64,000 nt of DNA, taken from positions 3,594,359 to 3,658,358 of the forward strand of contig NZ_LT635783.1 of NCBI RefSeq assembly GCF_900128455.1, in the 5' to 3' direction. The DNA comes from Bacteroides mediterraneensis (GTDB lineage: Bacteria > Bacteroidota > Bacteroidia > Bacteroidales > Bacteroidaceae). This document shows, one piece after another, positions 19,668 through 29,466 of the stretch (positions within the stretch are counted from its first letter, which is position 1; the number at the start of each line of letters is the position of its first letter). The position numbers were made by a program, and so were the translations under genes. A model generated the notes under the pieces. That model searched no databases, was not told the DNA's origin, and worked only from the letters and a program-made list of their open reading frames with translations.

Positions 19668-21851
19668 TCAATTGGCCATTTCTGAGATAAACTTGATACG
19701 CACCAAGCGAATTTCGTCCTCCGTATAGTCGTCACCCAATTCATCCATGGCATCATCAATCTTATCGGTGGTCGATTCCTTGAAATAATCATAAATATCC
19801 TGCATGTGGTCCTCGTCCATGATTTCCTCCAGGAAATAATCAATATTCAGTTTGGTACCTGAATAAACGATGGCCTCAATCTCATCCAACAGTTCGCTGA
19901 ATTCGATTCCCTTTGCCACTGCAATGTCATCCAATGCCACCTTACGGTCAATGCTCTGAATAATGGAAACCTTCAGCTTTGACTTGTTGGCCACCGTACG
20001 TACCCTCAAATCTTCCGGACGGTCGATTTCATTCTCGTCACAATGCTTTTTGATCAGTTCGCAGAATTCCTGACCATAACGTTTGGCCTTTCCGGCTCCA
20101 ACTCCCGGGATATTCTGCAGCTCTTCCAGAGTCACCGGGTAAATTGTAGCCATTGCTTCAAGAGAAGGATCCTGGAATATTACGTATGGAGGAACATCCA
20201 ATTTCTTCGACATCTTCTTACGCAAATCTTTCAGCATGGAATACAATACCGGATCGACCGCACAAGAAGCTCCACTCCGCATCGGAGTTTCTTCCACTTC
20301 CTCCTCATCAAAATCCGCATCTTCTACTATTTTGAATGACTTCGGCTTTTTCAGAAACTTATGTCCTTCCGGTGTCACCTTCAACAGACCGTAGTTTTCC
20401 ACATCCTTTGCCAGGTAACCTGCAATGAGAGCCTGCCGAATGACTGCATTCCACAACCGTTCTTCTTCTCCCATCCCAGAGCCAAACACTTCCAAATCTT
20501 CATGCTTGTGCGCAAGTACTTCGGATGTTTCCTTACCTAACAATATATCAATTATATAATCTTGCTTAAAGTTTTCTTTTACGGCAATGATCGTTTCAAT
20601 CACTGCACACAATGAATCCTGAGCCTCCACTTGTTTCTTTGGATTTAAACAGTTATCACAATTACCACAATTATCTTCCGTATATTCTTCACCAAAATAA
20701 TGCAACAATATTTTCCTCCGGCACACTGAAGATTCTGCGTATGCCGCCGTTTCCTGCAATAGCTGACGTCCGATTTCCTGTTCCGAGATGGGTTTCCCCT
20801 GCATGAACTTTTCCAGTTTCTGCAAATCCTTGTTCGAATAGAACGTGATGCACTGCCCTTCGCCTCCGTCACGTCCGGCCCGACCCGTTTCCTGGTAATA
20901 GCCTTCCAGACTCTTCGGCACATCATAATGGATGACAAACCGCACATCCGGTTTGTCTATTCCCATTCCAAAGGCAATCGTAGCCACAATCACATCAATA
21001 TCCTCTTTCAAAAAAGCATCCTGATTGGCATTACGGGTAGCAGAATCCATTCCTGCATGATAAGCACGCGCTTTAATGCCATTGGCCTGCAGTATTTCCG
21101 TCAGCTCTTCCACCTTCTTACGGCTCAAGCAATAAATAATACCCGACTTCCCTTCATTCTGTTTGATGAATTTGATGATATCCTTGTCCACATTCGCCGT
21201 CTTGGCACGTACCTCATAGTACAGGTTCGGACGATTGAAGGAAGATTTGAACTCTACGGCATCGGTCATCCCCAGATTCTTCTGGATATCCATTTTCACC
21301 TTTGGAGTAGCCGTTGCTGTCAAAGCAATTACCGGAGCTTTCCCGATTTCGTTGATAATCGGACGAATCCGGCGATATTCCGGACGAAAATCATGTCCCC
21401 ATTCCGAGATACAATGTGCTTCATCCACCGCATAAAACGAAATCTTCACATGCCGCAGGAAATCCACATTCTCCTCTTTTGTTAAAGATTCAGGTGCCAC
21501 ATACAGCAATTTTGTCTTCCCGGCCAGGATATCCGATTTTACCTGATCCGTAGCCGACTTGGTCAGTGAAGAATTGATAAAATGGGCTATTCCATCCTCT
21601 TCACTAAAATTGCGCATGGCATCCACCTGATTCTTCATCAAAGCGATCAGCGGCGAAATCACAATAGCAGTTCCATCCATCAGCAAAGAAGGAAGCTGAT
21701 AGCATAACGACTTTCCCCCTCCTGTAGGCATTAATACAAATGTATCCTTTCCAGATAATAAGTTCCGAATAATCGCCTCTTGGTTCCCCTTAAAAGTATC
21801 GAATCCAAAATACTTTTTGAGTGCTGCTGATAAACTGATATTTTCCGCCAT
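19668..21851 (-). CDS. recQ: ATP-dependent DNA helicase RecQ
   Basis: 727-aa 3'-5' helicase for recombination and replication-fork repair. Walker A in MPTGGGKSLCYQLPSLL, DEAH box in AVDEAHCISEWGHDFRPEYR, helicase C-domain with QETGRAGRDGGEGQ. The zinc-binding cysteines of the RQC region are in CRRKILLHYFG and CGNCDNCLNPKK. The HRDC domain (LEELQNIPGVGAGKAKRYGQ, about 570-620) is followed by an additional C-terminal helical domain of about 100 residues that recurs in Bacteroidetes RecQ. It has its own canonical promoter in the 143-nt gap after clpX. Confidence 0.97.
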   Translation of the reverse strand: MAENISLSAALKKYFGFDTFKGNQEAIIRNLLSGKDTFVLMPTGGGKSLCYQLPSLLMDGTAIVISPLIALMKNQVDAMRNFSEEDGIAHFINSSLTKSATDQVKSDILAGKTKLLYVAPESLTKEENVDFLRHVKISFYAVDEAHCISEWGHDFRPEYRRIRPIINEIGKAPVIALTATATPKVKMDIQKNLGMTDAVEFKSSFNRPNLYYEVRAKTANVDKDIIKFIKQNEGKSGIIYCLSRKKVEELTEILQANGIKARAYHAGMDSATRNANQDAFLKEDIDVIVATIAFGMGIDKPDVRFVIHYDVPKSLEGYYQETGRAGRDGGEGQCITFYSNKDLQKLEKFMQGKPISEQEIGRQLLQETAAYAESSVCRRKILLHYFGEEYTEDNCGNCDNCLNPKKQVEAQDSLCAVIETIIAVKENFKQDYIIDILLGKETSEVLAHKHEDLEVFGSGMGEEERLWNAVIRQALIAGYLAKDVENYGLLKVTPEGHKFLKKPKSFKIVEDADFDEEEVEETPMRSGASCAVDPVLYSMLKDLRKKMSKKLDVPPYVIFQDPSLEAMATIYPVTLEELQNIPGVGAGKAKRYGQEFCELIKKHCDENEIDRPEDLRVRTVANKSKLKVSIIQSIDRKVALDDIAVAKGIEFSELLDEIEAIVYSGTKLNIDYFLEEIMDEDHMQDIYDYFKESTTDKIDDAMDELGDDYTEDEIRLVRIKFISEMAN

Positions 21852-21905
21852 TGTCCTTTGGATTTAGATGTTTGTTGATTGTAAAAATATTGTCTCCGTA
21901 TGTAA

Positions 21906-21938
21906 CAAAGTTATAAACAACTTTCCATATTACACAAA
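21906..21938 (-). promoter_or_regulatory. Canonical promoter of recQ
   Basis: On the minus strand TTTG, 21-nt spacer, TAACTTTG: an exact Bacteroides -33/-7 pair. The -7 box is 54 nt before the recQ ATG. Confidence 0.7.
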
Positions 21939-21994
21939 TATTTCAGTGAATATTTCATCGGAAATTCTTTTTTTCTCACTAAAAATCTCTCTTT

Positions 21995-23245
21995 TTATGC
22001 CATTTGCAAACGAGATAGGTTAGCTTTCCCCATCTGTTGCTTGGCATAATCCAATGTTACGACAAAGCGTTCCACATGCTGTGAGGGTATTTCAAACATG
22101 ACATCATTCATAATGGTCTCCACGATAGAACGCAGTCCCCGAGCTCCCAATTTATACTCGATGGCCTTGTCTACAATATATTCAAACACCTCCGGTTCAA
22201 ACTCCAGCTTTACACCGTCCATTTCAAACAACTTGATATACTGTTTGATGATTGAGTTCTTGGGTTCTGTAAGAATATTACGCAAAGCCGTACGGTCCAA
22301 CGGGTTCAAATAAGTGAGCACCGGCAGACGGCCAATGATTTCCGGAATCAGACCGAACGATTTCAAGTCCTGGGGAGCAATGTATTGCATCAGATTGCCC
22401 CTGTCTATTTTCACCGCCTCCTTTGCCGCACTATAACCCACCACGTTGGTGTTCAGACGCTGTGCAATCTTCCGTTCAATACCGTCGAAAGCACCTCCAC
22501 AAATGAACAGGATATTCTTGGTATTGACCGGAATCATCTTCTGGTCTGGATGCTTGCGTCCCCCCTGAGGCGGCACATTCACTACGGAACCTTCCAGAAG
22601 CTTCAACAAGCCCTGCTGCACTCCCTCACCACTCACATCACGCGTAATCGACGGATTGTCTCCCTTACGGGCAATCTTATCTATCTCATCAATAAACACA
22701 ATCCCTCTTTCTGCTTCTTCCACATTGTAATCGGCTACCTGAAGCAGACGGGTCAGGATACTCTCGATATCCTCTCCCACATACCCGGCTTCGGTCAGCA
22801 CCGTAGCGTCTACAATCGTAAACGGCACATGAAGCAGTTTCGCAATGGTTCTTGCCAGTAAAGTTTTTCCGGTACCCGTACTTCCCACCATGATGATGTT
22901 CGACTTTTCAATCTCCACCTCATTCTTGTCTTTCGGCTGAAGCAAACGTTTGTAGTGGTTATACACTGCCACCGCCAGATAACGCTTGGCGTCATCTTGT
23001 CCGATGACATACTGGTCCAGAAAGTCCTTGATGTCCTTCGGTTTGGGAAGTTCCGACAAGTTCAATTCAGGACCTCCCTTACCCTGCTGATGCATCGCCT
23101 CCTTCACTATCTCGTGTGCCTGTTCCGCACAACTGTCGCAAATACATCCGTTGACTCCTGTAATCAGGAAGCCCACTTCATCCTCTGTGCGACCACAAAA
23201 GCTGCATCGTCTCTTCGCATTTCTTGAAGTCTTTTTATCTTCCAA
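21995..23245 (-). CDS. clpX: ATP-dependent Clp protease ATPase subunit ClpX
   Basis: 416-aa AAA+ unfoldase that feeds substrates to ClpP. N-terminal zinc-binding domain with [10 protein letters not shown] and [13 protein letters not shown]. Walker [14 protein letters not shown], Walker [14 protein letters not shown], sensor-2 region [18 protein letters not shown]. Directly follows clpP by 33 nt in the conserved order tig-clpP-clpX, so the three are probably one transcript from the tig promoter. Confidence 0.98.
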   Translation of the reverse strand: MEDKKTSRNAKRRCSFCGRTEDEVGFLITGVNGCICDSCAEQAHEIVKEAMHQQGKGGPELNLSELPKPKDIKDFLDQYVIGQDDAKRYLAVAVYNHYKRLLQPKDKNEVEIEKSNIIMVGSTGTGKTLLARTIAKLLHVPFTIVDATVLTEAGYVGEDIESILTRLLQVADYNVEEAERGIVFIDEIDKIARKGDNPSITRDVSGEGVQQGLLKLLEGSVVNVPPQGGRKHPDQKMIPVNTKNILFICGGAFDGIERKIAQRLNTNVVGYSAAKEAVKIDRGNLMQYIAPQDLKSFGLIPEIIGRLPVLTYLNPLDRTALRNILTEPKNSIIKQYIKLFEMDGVKLEFEPEVFEYIVDKAIEYKLGARGLRSIVETIMNDVMFEIPSQHVERFVVTLDYAKQQMGKANLSRLQMA

Positions 23246-23278
23246 AGTCTATCTAGTTTTGAATTAAATTCTCCTTAA

Positions 23279-23953
23279 TTATAGTGAAGGCTTACGTGAA
23301 AGCACTTCATCAATCATACCATATTCCTTTGCCTCAGAAGCTGTCATCCAATAATCACGGTCAGAATCGGCCCAAACCTTGTCAAAATCCGTGTGAGAAT
23401 GGTCTGCAATAATAGTGTACAATTCTTTCTTCAACTTCTGAATCTCACGAGCCGTAATCTCAATATCCGAGGCCTGTCCTTGAGCTCCTCCCATCGGCTG
23501 GTGAATCATCACGCGTGAGTGAGTCAACGCCGAACGTTTACCTTCTTTACCTGCCACCAGCAACACAGCTGCCATGGAAGCGGCCATACCGGTACAAATC
23601 GTCGCCACATCGCTACTGATGAATTGCATGGTATCATAGATGCCCAGACCGGCATATACAGAACCACCCGGAGAGTTGATGTAAATGGAAATATCCTTTC
23701 CTGAATCCACTGAATCCAGATACAACAGCTGTGCCTGCAACGTATTGGCCGTATAGTCATCAATCTGGGTGCCCAGGAAAATGATACGGTCCATCATCAG
23801 ACGGGAAAACACGTCCAACTGCGTCACGTTCAACTGACGTTCTTCCAAGATATACGGATTCAAATATCCTGCCTGCGACTTAATGACGTCATCAAGCACC
23901 ATACTGTTCATTCCGAGATGCTTGGTAGCATATTTTCTAAAATCATCCATCAT
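23279..23953 (-). CDS. clpP: ATP-dependent Clp protease proteolytic subunit
   Basis: 224-aa serine protease forming the proteolytic chamber for ClpX. Catalytic Ser in ICTGMAASMAAVLLVAGKEG and His in HSRVMIHQPMGGAQGQASDI; the Asp lies in the DSDRDYWMTASEAKEYGMID region. The frame extends to 24013, but the extra residues are not family-like; the start is one of two adjacent ATGs (23953 or 23950) preceding DDFRKYATKHLGMNS. It lies between tig and clpX. Confidence 0.97.
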   Translation of the reverse strand: MMDDFRKYATKHLGMNSMVLDDVIKSQAGYLNPYILEERQLNVTQLDVFSRLMMDRIIFLGTQIDDYTANTLQAQLLYLDSVDSGKDISIYINSPGGSVYAGLGIYDTMQFISSDVATICTGMAASMAAVLLVAGKEGKRSALTHSRVMIHQPMGGAQGQASDIEITAREIQKLKKELYTIIADHSHTDFDKVWADSDRDYWMTASEAKEYGMIDEVLSRKPSL

Positions 23954-24106
23954 AATTTCTAAAATTAAATGATAATAAAAGAGGCTTCTAACCTCCTTCT
24001 TCCGAAAAAACAAAAGTACAAAACACTTCCGTCTTACAGAAGAGGTCCCGTTAAAAGCCTCCTTTTTTAAACTATTTTAGCAGTCAATTCTGAATGCTAA
24101 AATGAT

Positions 24107-25453
24107 TTATTGAAACATCTTGTTGAATTCTTCTGCAGAAACAGCCTTATGATTCAATGTAACCTGACCTTTCAGGATTTCAGAAAGTTTCGCTTCAATG
24201 ACACGGTTCACCAAAGCTTCTACACTTTCACGTTTCTTCAACATTTCCTTAGAATAGTTTTCCAACAATTCATCGGGTACATTAATCATACCGTACTGGG
24301 CAAACTGAGCACGAGTAGCTTCTTTTGCCATGTTGGTGATATCAGCCTGTTCAACCTTAATGTTGTTAGCTGCCACCAGTTTTTCCTTAATCAGGTGCCA
24401 AGTCAATTCGTCCAAGCTCTTTTCGTAGTTTTCAGAAACGAATTCTTCACCTTTATCCTTGTTGTTTTCCAGCATGATACGCTTCATCAGTTCATCTGCA
24501 AACTGCAATTTACCCACTTTTTCAGCCAGATAAGTACGTACATCCAGCAAGAACTTGTAATCGCTGTCTGATTCAAACTGTTTTGCAATCACTTCCTTAA
24601 TCTGAGCGCGGAATTCTTCTTCGTTGTGAGCTTTTCCTTCACCCAGAACCTGATCGAACAGTTCCTGATTCAGGTCGCCCGGAATCATACGAGTGATTTC
24701 TTCAATCTGGAAGCTGAAGTTGCCTTTGTAGTTAGCCACTTCTTCTTTCTTGATCTTCAACAGAGAAGCCAATTCTGCTTCGTTATTGTCAAAAGCAACC
24801 GACGGATTGAATACCAATACCGTGTTTACTTTCGCACCGTTGAAAATAGCTTTCTGTTCGTCGTTCTTCATGTAAGTAGGCATCATTACCGCACCTTCTA
24901 CCTGAAGACCGTTTTCTTTTGTATTGCCGTTTTCGTCCAGCTCAGCCAACAAACCTTTCAGCATGTCGTTGTCCTGGTAATCTTCTACTTTGTCATATTT
25001 AGCAGTACGCTGAGTGTACATCTTCACCTGCTGGTCTACCATTTCATCCGTTACGTTGATGTCATAGTAGTCAATTGTATCATTGTTAGACAATTCCACG
25101 TTGAATTCAGGAGCCAAAGCGATGTCGAAAGAGAATTCAAAGTTTTCATCTGTTTCGAAGTTTGCGTTGTTTTCCTTCGGCAGCGGAGTACCCAACATAT
25201 TTACTTTGTTGTCACGGATGTATTCGCCTACTTTTTCCTGCAACAGTTTGTCTACTTCTTCCAGCAATACAGAAGTTCCATACTGTTTCTTAATCAATCC
25301 CATAGGAACCATTCCCTTACGGAATCCCGGCATATTTACTCTCTGACGAAGCGTTTTCAGTGCTTTTTCAACCTTTTCCTGATAATCAGCTTTTTCAATC
25401 TGGACAGTAAGTACAGCACTTACATTGTCTACATTTTGCAATGAAATATTCAT
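24107..25453 (-). CDS. tig: Trigger factor
   Basis: 448-aa ribosome-associated chaperone. The N-terminal ribosome-binding domain shows MPGFRKGMVPMGLIKKQYGT, close to the family GFRxGKxP signature. The middle PPIase (FKBP-like) domain is diverged (about 150-240), and the long helical C-terminal arms end in LNHKAVSAEEFNKMFQ. First gene of tig-clpP-clpX, with a canonical promoter directly upstream. Confidence 0.96.
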   Translation of the reverse strand: MNISLQNVDNVSAVLTVQIEKADYQEKVEKALKTLRQRVNMPGFRKGMVPMGLIKKQYGTSVLLEEVDKLLQEKVGEYIRDNKVNMLGTPLPKENNANFETDENFEFSFDIALAPEFNVELSNNDTIDYYDINVTDEMVDQQVKMYTQRTAKYDKVEDYQDNDMLKGLLAELDENGNTKENGLQVEGAVMMPTYMKNDEQKAIFNGAKVNTVLVFNPSVAFDNNEAELASLLKIKKEEVANYKGNFSFQIEEITRMIPGDLNQELFDQVLGEGKAHNEEEFRAQIKEVIAKQFESDSDYKFLLDVRTYLAEKVGKLQFADELMKRIMLENNKDKGEEFVSENYEKSLDELTWHLIKEKLVAANNIKVEQADITNMAKEATRAQFAQYGMINVPDELLENYSKEMLKKRESVEALVNRVIEAKLSEILKGQVTLNHKAVSAEEFNKMFQ

Positions 25454-25506
25454 TTCCGACTTATTTATTTAATTATTAATTATTTCGTTCGAATCAAAAG
25501 TGGTTG

Positions 25507-25538
25507 CAAAAATAATGTTTAATCTTTCAATAACCAAA
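25507..25538 (-). promoter_or_regulatory. Canonical promoter of tig-clpP-clpX
   Basis: TTTG, 20-nt spacer, TATTTTTG on the minus strand; exact Bacteroides consensus. The -7 box is 53 nt before the tig ATG. Confidence 0.75.
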
Positions 25539-25635
25539 CCGACAAGCTAAAAAATATTTACGGGCAACGAATCCAGCCACTTGCAGAAATTTCAGGAGCT
25601 CCGTTATCTTCCCCTTCCAATATCCTCTTCTCCAT

Positions 25636-25678
25636 AAAAAAAGACGGCAGAAAGTTTCATCCTCCCGCCGTCTTTTTT
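25636..25678 (-). terminator. Intrinsic terminator after the mlaF-like gene
   Basis: AAGACGGC/GCCGTCTT stem flanked by A and T runs, 18-nt loop. It lies 30 nt past the ABC ATPase stop and separates it from tig. Confidence 0.88.
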
Positions 25679-25708
25679 ACAAGTATTTCTTTACTTTTCC
25701 AACGCCAA

Positions 25709-26482
25709 CTAAAGTTTTTGCGTCTTGTTATTCTCTTCTTTTTTCACCTTCTGCAACAAATCGGAAGCAAATATAAAGTTGTTCAAGCGTTCGTTCGTCG
25801 CATTGAAAACCTCATCTTTCGTTCCCTCCCATTCTTTGTGACCCTGATAGATATACAAAATACTGTCACCGATTCCCATCACCGAGTTCATATCATGCGT
25901 ATTGATGATGGTAGTCATGTTATATTCCGTGGTAATGCTGTGAATCAAATCATCAATAACCAATGACGTCTTGGGGTCAAGCCCGGAGTTCGGCTCGTCG
26001 CAAAACAGGTATTTGGGTTGCAAAGCGATGGCACGGGCTATGGCCACACGTTTTTGCATACCCCCACTGATTTCGCCCGGATATTTAGACTGGGCATCAA
26101 TCAAATTCACACGGTCCAGACAGAACCGCGCACGCTTCACCCGCTCCCGATACGTGTCATTTGAAAACATATCCAACGGGAACATCACATTTTCCAGTAC
26201 TGACAAGGAGTCGAACAAGGCAGCACTCTGAAAAATCATCCCCATCTCCCGTCGTAAGGCTTTCTTTTCTTTCTTTCCCATATCCAGCAGGTTACGGCCG
26301 TCATACAGAATTTCTCCACACTCCGGGGTAAGCAATCCCACGATACACTTCATCAGCACCGTCTTACCGGAACCGCTCTGCCCGATAATCAGGTTCGTTT
26401 TCCCGCTATCAAACGAGAAATCAATATTTTCAAGGACCGTACGCCCCTCAAACGACTTACATATAGACTTTAATTGTATCAT
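25709..26482 (-). CDS. ABC transporter ATPase, MlaF type
   Basis: 257-aa ATPase for retrograde or anterograde phospholipid transport between membranes. Walker A GQSGSGKTVLMK, Q-loop MGMIFQSAALFDSLSVLENV, signature EISGGMQKRVAIARAIA, Walker B YLFCDEPNSGLDPKTS, H-loop INTHDMNSV. The SGGMQKRV signature is typical of MlaF/Ttg2A. It overlaps the permease gene upstream by 4 bp, so the pair is translationally coupled. Confidence 0.92.
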   Translation of the reverse strand: MIQLKSICKSFEGRTVLENIDFSFDSGKTNLIIGQSGSGKTVLMKCIVGLLTPECGEILYDGRNLLDMGKKEKKALRREMGMIFQSAALFDSLSVLENVMFPLDMFSNDTYRERVKRARFCLDRVNLIDAQSKYPGEISGGMQKRVAIARAIALQPKYLFCDEPNSGLDPKTSLVIDDLIHSITTEYNMTTIINTHDMNSVMGIGDSILYIYQGHKEWEGTKDEVFNATNERLNNFIFASDLLQKVKKEENNKTQKL

Positions 26483-27222
26483 CCCATCAATAATTGTGTA
26501 AGTATTAAATCTGAAAACAAAATCAAGACACTGCTTGATACCACCGAATCCGTACTGGCTTTACCCACTGCAATGGAACCGCCTTCCACCGTATAACCAA
26601 AATAGGCCGATACGCTGGCTATAATGAAGGCAAAAAACAAGGATTTAATGAAGCTGCACCAGATATACCACTCCACAAAACTATATTGCAAACCATATTC
26701 CAAGTCCGTGGCATTCATGATTCCGGCAAACCAAGCCGTACAAAATGCGCCAATGATACCCGCAAAAATACTGAATATCACCAAGAAAGGAATCATGGTC
26801 ATCAGCCCCAAAATTTTGGGAAGAATCAGATAGGATGCAGAGTTCACCCCCATAATCTCAAGGGCGTCAATCTGTTGTGTCACCCGCATCGTACCAATCT
26901 CAGAGGCAATGTTCGAACCGACTTTACCCGCCAGAATCAAACACATGATGGAAGAAGAAAATTCCAGCAACAAAATCTCACGCGTAGTATATCCCACCAC
27001 AAAACGTGGCATCCAGGGACTTTCAATATTCAGTTTTATCTGGATACAAATCACGGCACCAATAAAGAAAGAAATCAGCAACACAATGCCGATGGAATTG
27101 ATGCCCAGCTGTACCATTTCATTCCGGTATTGCTTTAAATACATCCGGATACGCTCCGGTCGGGAAAAGACACGCCCCATCAACATGAGGTACTTTCCCA
27201 GATTCGTGATAGGCTTTATCAT
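26479..27222 (-). CDS. ABC transporter permease, MlaE type
   Basis: 247-aa integral membrane protein of the MlaE/YrbE family. Hallmark region GKVGSNIASEIGTMRVTQQIDALEIMG, read here in pieces as GKVGSNIASEIGTMRVTQQI and DALEIMGVNSASYLILPKIL. About 5-6 membrane segments. It works with the MlaF-like ATPase (4-bp overlap) and usually an MCE-domain protein, which is not in the window. Divergent from lptB. Confidence 0.92.
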   Translation of the reverse strand: MIKPITNLGKYLMLMGRVFSRPERIRMYLKQYRNEMVQLGINSIGIVLLISFFIGAVICIQIKLNIESPWMPRFVVGYTTREILLLEFSSSIMCLILAGKVGSNIASEIGTMRVTQQIDALEIMGVNSASYLILPKILGLMTMIPFLVIFSIFAGIIGAFCTAWFAGIMNATDLEYGLQYSFVEWYIWCSFIKSLFFAFIIASVSAYFGYTVEGGSIAVGKASTDSVVSSSVLILFSDLILTQLLMG

Positions 27223-27244
27223 ACTGTTACAATCATATTTGGTA

Positions 27245-27252
27245 CAAAAGTA
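27245..27252 (-). promoter_or_regulatory. Putative -7 box of the mlaE-mlaF pair
   Basis: TACTTTTG on the minus strand, 23 nt before the mlaE-like ATG. Confidence 0.5.
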
Positions 27253-27326
27253 CTGCTTTTTAGCTATATTATGATAAAAGACGGGAGGATTTTCGAATTA
27301 AGAACCACAGAAGCCAAGATTTTTAC

Positions 27327-27334
27327 TACTTTTG
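27327..27334 (+). promoter_or_regulatory. Putative -7 box of lptB
   Basis: TACTTTTG, 27 nt before the lptB ATG. No clear -33 box. Confidence 0.5.
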
Positions 27335-27361
27335 CACGACTGAACAGCAAACAGAAAAACA

Positions 27362-28180
27362 ATGGCAGCGCAAGAAAATCAAGAATCTACAGCCGAAAAG
27401 TTTGAATTGCCTTCCGACGGAAGAATGGTGCTCCGTACCGAAAATCTGGTAAAGAAATACGGAAAGCGAACGGTGGTAAGCCATGTTTCCATCAACGTGA
27501 AACAAGGGGAAATTGTGGGATTACTTGGCCCCAACGGAGCCGGAAAGACCACTTCCTTTTATATGACCACCGGACTGATTGTCCCCAACGAAGGACATAT
27601 CTACCTGAACGATAAGGACATCACCTCCTATCCCGTATACAAACGGGCCCAAAACGGAATCGGTTATCTGGCACAGGAAGCTTCCGTATTCCGCAAGATG
27701 AGTGTGGAAGACAACATTGCCTCTGTGCTGGAACTGACCAACAAATCGCCCGAATACCAGAAAGAGAAGCTGGAAAGTCTGATTGCCGAGTTCCGGCTTC
27801 AGAAGGTCCGCAAGAATTTGGGCGACCAGCTTTCCGGAGGTGAACGCCGCCGTACGGAAATCGCACGTTGCCTGGCCATCGACCCGAAATTCATCATGCT
27901 CGACGAACCGTTTGCCGGAGTCGACCCGATTGCGGTAGAGGATATCCAGCACATTGTCTGGAAACTGAAAGACAAGAACATCGGCATCCTGATTACCGAC
28001 CACAACGTACAGGAAACATTGAGTATTACCGACCGCGCCTACCTGCTGTTTGAAGGAAAGATTCTGTTCCAGGGTACGCCGGAAGAACTGGCCGAAAACA
28101 AGATTGTACGCGAGAAATACTTGAGCAACAGCTTCGTGCTGCGAAGAAAGGATTTCCAGCTGAAAGAAATCAGAGAATAA
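27362..28180 (+). CDS. lptB: LPS export ABC transporter ATPase LptB
   Basis: 272-aa cytoplasmic ATPase that powers lipopolysaccharide extraction from the inner membrane. Walker [16 protein letters not shown], signature [17 protein letters not shown], Walker [22 protein letters not shown]-loop [25 protein letters not shown] is diagnostic of LptB. About 20 residues longer at the N-terminus than the E. coli protein. Transcribed alone; convergent with susE across a shared terminator. Confidence 0.95.
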   Translation: MAAQENQESTAEKFELPSDGRMVLRTENLVKKYGKRTVVSHVSINVKQGEIVGLLGPNGAGKTTSFYMTTGLIVPNEGHIYLNDKDITSYPVYKRAQNGIGYLAQEASVFRKMSVEDNIASVLELTNKSPEYQKEKLESLIAEFRLQKVRKNLGDQLSGGERRRTEIARCLAIDPKFIMLDEPFAGVDPIAVEDIQHIVWKLKDKNIGILITDHNVQETLSITDRAYLLFEGKILFQGTPEELAENKIVREKYLSNSFVLRRKDFQLKEIRE

Positions 28181-28227
28181 GGACAAATGCTATAACCGTA
28201 AGGATATTCCTGTCCTTCCAAAAAGAG

Positions 28228-28261
28228 ATACCCCCGCCACCAATTTCCGTGACAGGGGTAT
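28228..28261. terminator. Bidirectional terminator between lptB and susE
   Basis: ATACCCC/GGGGTAT stem with inner CAC/GTG pairing. T-rich on the plus side (TTTTC) and, on the minus strand, followed by CTCTTTTT. Confidence 0.75.
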
Positions 28262-28283
28262 TTTCATATCAAGATATTCAGTC

Positions 28284-29447
28284 CTAGTCGAGGGATCCGA
28301 TTCCCTCCGTAAAGTTCAACGAAATCTTTTGTCCCGGATTGGCAGTCAGGGAGTATTCCGCTCCCAAATCCGTCCATCCGTTATTCACTGCATTGTTTTC
28401 ACGATAGAATATGGTGGCACCGTCCTTCAGTGTAAATTCAAGCCGCCACCAGTCTGTATCTGCCTTGATACACATGCGAACTTCACCCGTTGCGGTCAAA
28501 GCAGGGGAAACAAAGCTGCCATCCTTATCTTCCGGTACAGAGAACATATAGGCATCGTTATAGTTCCAGTCACCCACTGTATTGCCCAACACATACACAT
28601 TCGGCTTGTAAAAATTCAAGGTGTACTGATAATCCTCTCCATTCACTTCCGCCACCAGATACACAATGTACCAGCCTCCTTTACTTACCTTGATATTATC
28701 GCCGCTGTCAGACAGTCCGGCTCCGGCATTATCCTTAAACTGCCGAATCTTGGAATAACCATTCCAATCCTGTTCAAACTTGCCGAACTTGAACTCTGCG
28801 CCCGCATCAAAATAAACCATGCTCCAGAATTCTCCAGCCAATCCGTTCACGCTCACCATCGGTTTCCACGTTGCCCAAGCTGTTCCGATACTAGAACCTA
28901 CCAGATACATTTCCTCGGGAGGCGCTATCGTAGAGACCACTTCTCCCAGTTTCACTTGGCTGACTTTAACCACATTCGATACCGAACTGCCCAGTTCACT
29001 GCCGGTAATAAATGCTGTAAGCCGGAAATATACCGGAGTCACCGTACCGATATACGCATCTGCTTCCGGATTGGCCTGTTTCCACAAATCCACTACAGCC
29101 GTATTCAATTCCGCAGGCTTCAAAGCAATGGAAGTGGAAGTATAAGTTGTCGACAGAGTCTTGTAATTCGCCTCGGTTCCTTCTGCGCCATCCATAAAAG
29201 ATTCATTCAGTGAAACCTGTACACTGTAAGTCGTAGCCGCTGTAAAGCCATAGGCAGGCTGCACACAATTCAAGACAATCGTATCCTGACCCGCTCCTAA
29301 ATCATACACATTGTCCTCCGGAGTCTCCAATACAAAAGTCTCTGCTTCATGTAATGTCGGATTGTCGTCGCGGTCTGTATTACAAGCCGTCAATAACGGG
29401 AGTCCGCATCCGACTAACAACAAAATGGGAAATAATATCTTTTTCAT
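28284..29447 (-). CDS. susE: SusE-type starch-binding outer-membrane lipoprotein
   Basis: 387 aa, the length expected for SusE. Surface lipoprotein that holds starch next to SusCD. Signal peptide and lipobox in MKKILFPILLLVGCGLPLLT followed by AC. An N-terminal Ig-like domain (ETPEDNVYDLGAGQDTIVLN) precedes two C-terminal carbohydrate-binding domains (YLVGSSIGTAWATWKPMVSV and VYVLGNTVGDWNYNDAYMFS). The frame is open to 29480, but 29447 starts the signal peptide. It lies 19 nt after susD and is the last gene of the locus here, where a susF and susG would follow in B. thetaiotaomicron. Confidence 0.9.
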   Translation of the reverse strand: MKKILFPILLLVGCGLPLLTACNTDRDDNPTLHEAETFVLETPEDNVYDLGAGQDTIVLNCVQPAYGFTAATTYSVQVSLNESFMDGAEGTEANYKTLSTTYTSTSIALKPAELNTAVVDLWKQANPEADAYIGTVTPVYFRLTAFITGSELGSSVSNVVKVSQVKLGEVVSTIAPPEEMYLVGSSIGTAWATWKPMVSVNGLAGEFWSMVYFDAGAEFKFGKFEQDWNGYSKIRQFKDNAGAGLSDSGDNIKVSKGGWYIVYLVAEVNGEDYQYTLNFYKPNVYVLGNTVGDWNYNDAYMFSVPEDKDGSFVSPALTATGEVRMCIKADTDWWRLEFTLKDGATIFYRENNAVNNGWTDLGAEYSLTANPGQKISLNFTEGIGSLD

Positions 29448-29466
29448 GTTACTTGCTTCTAATAGA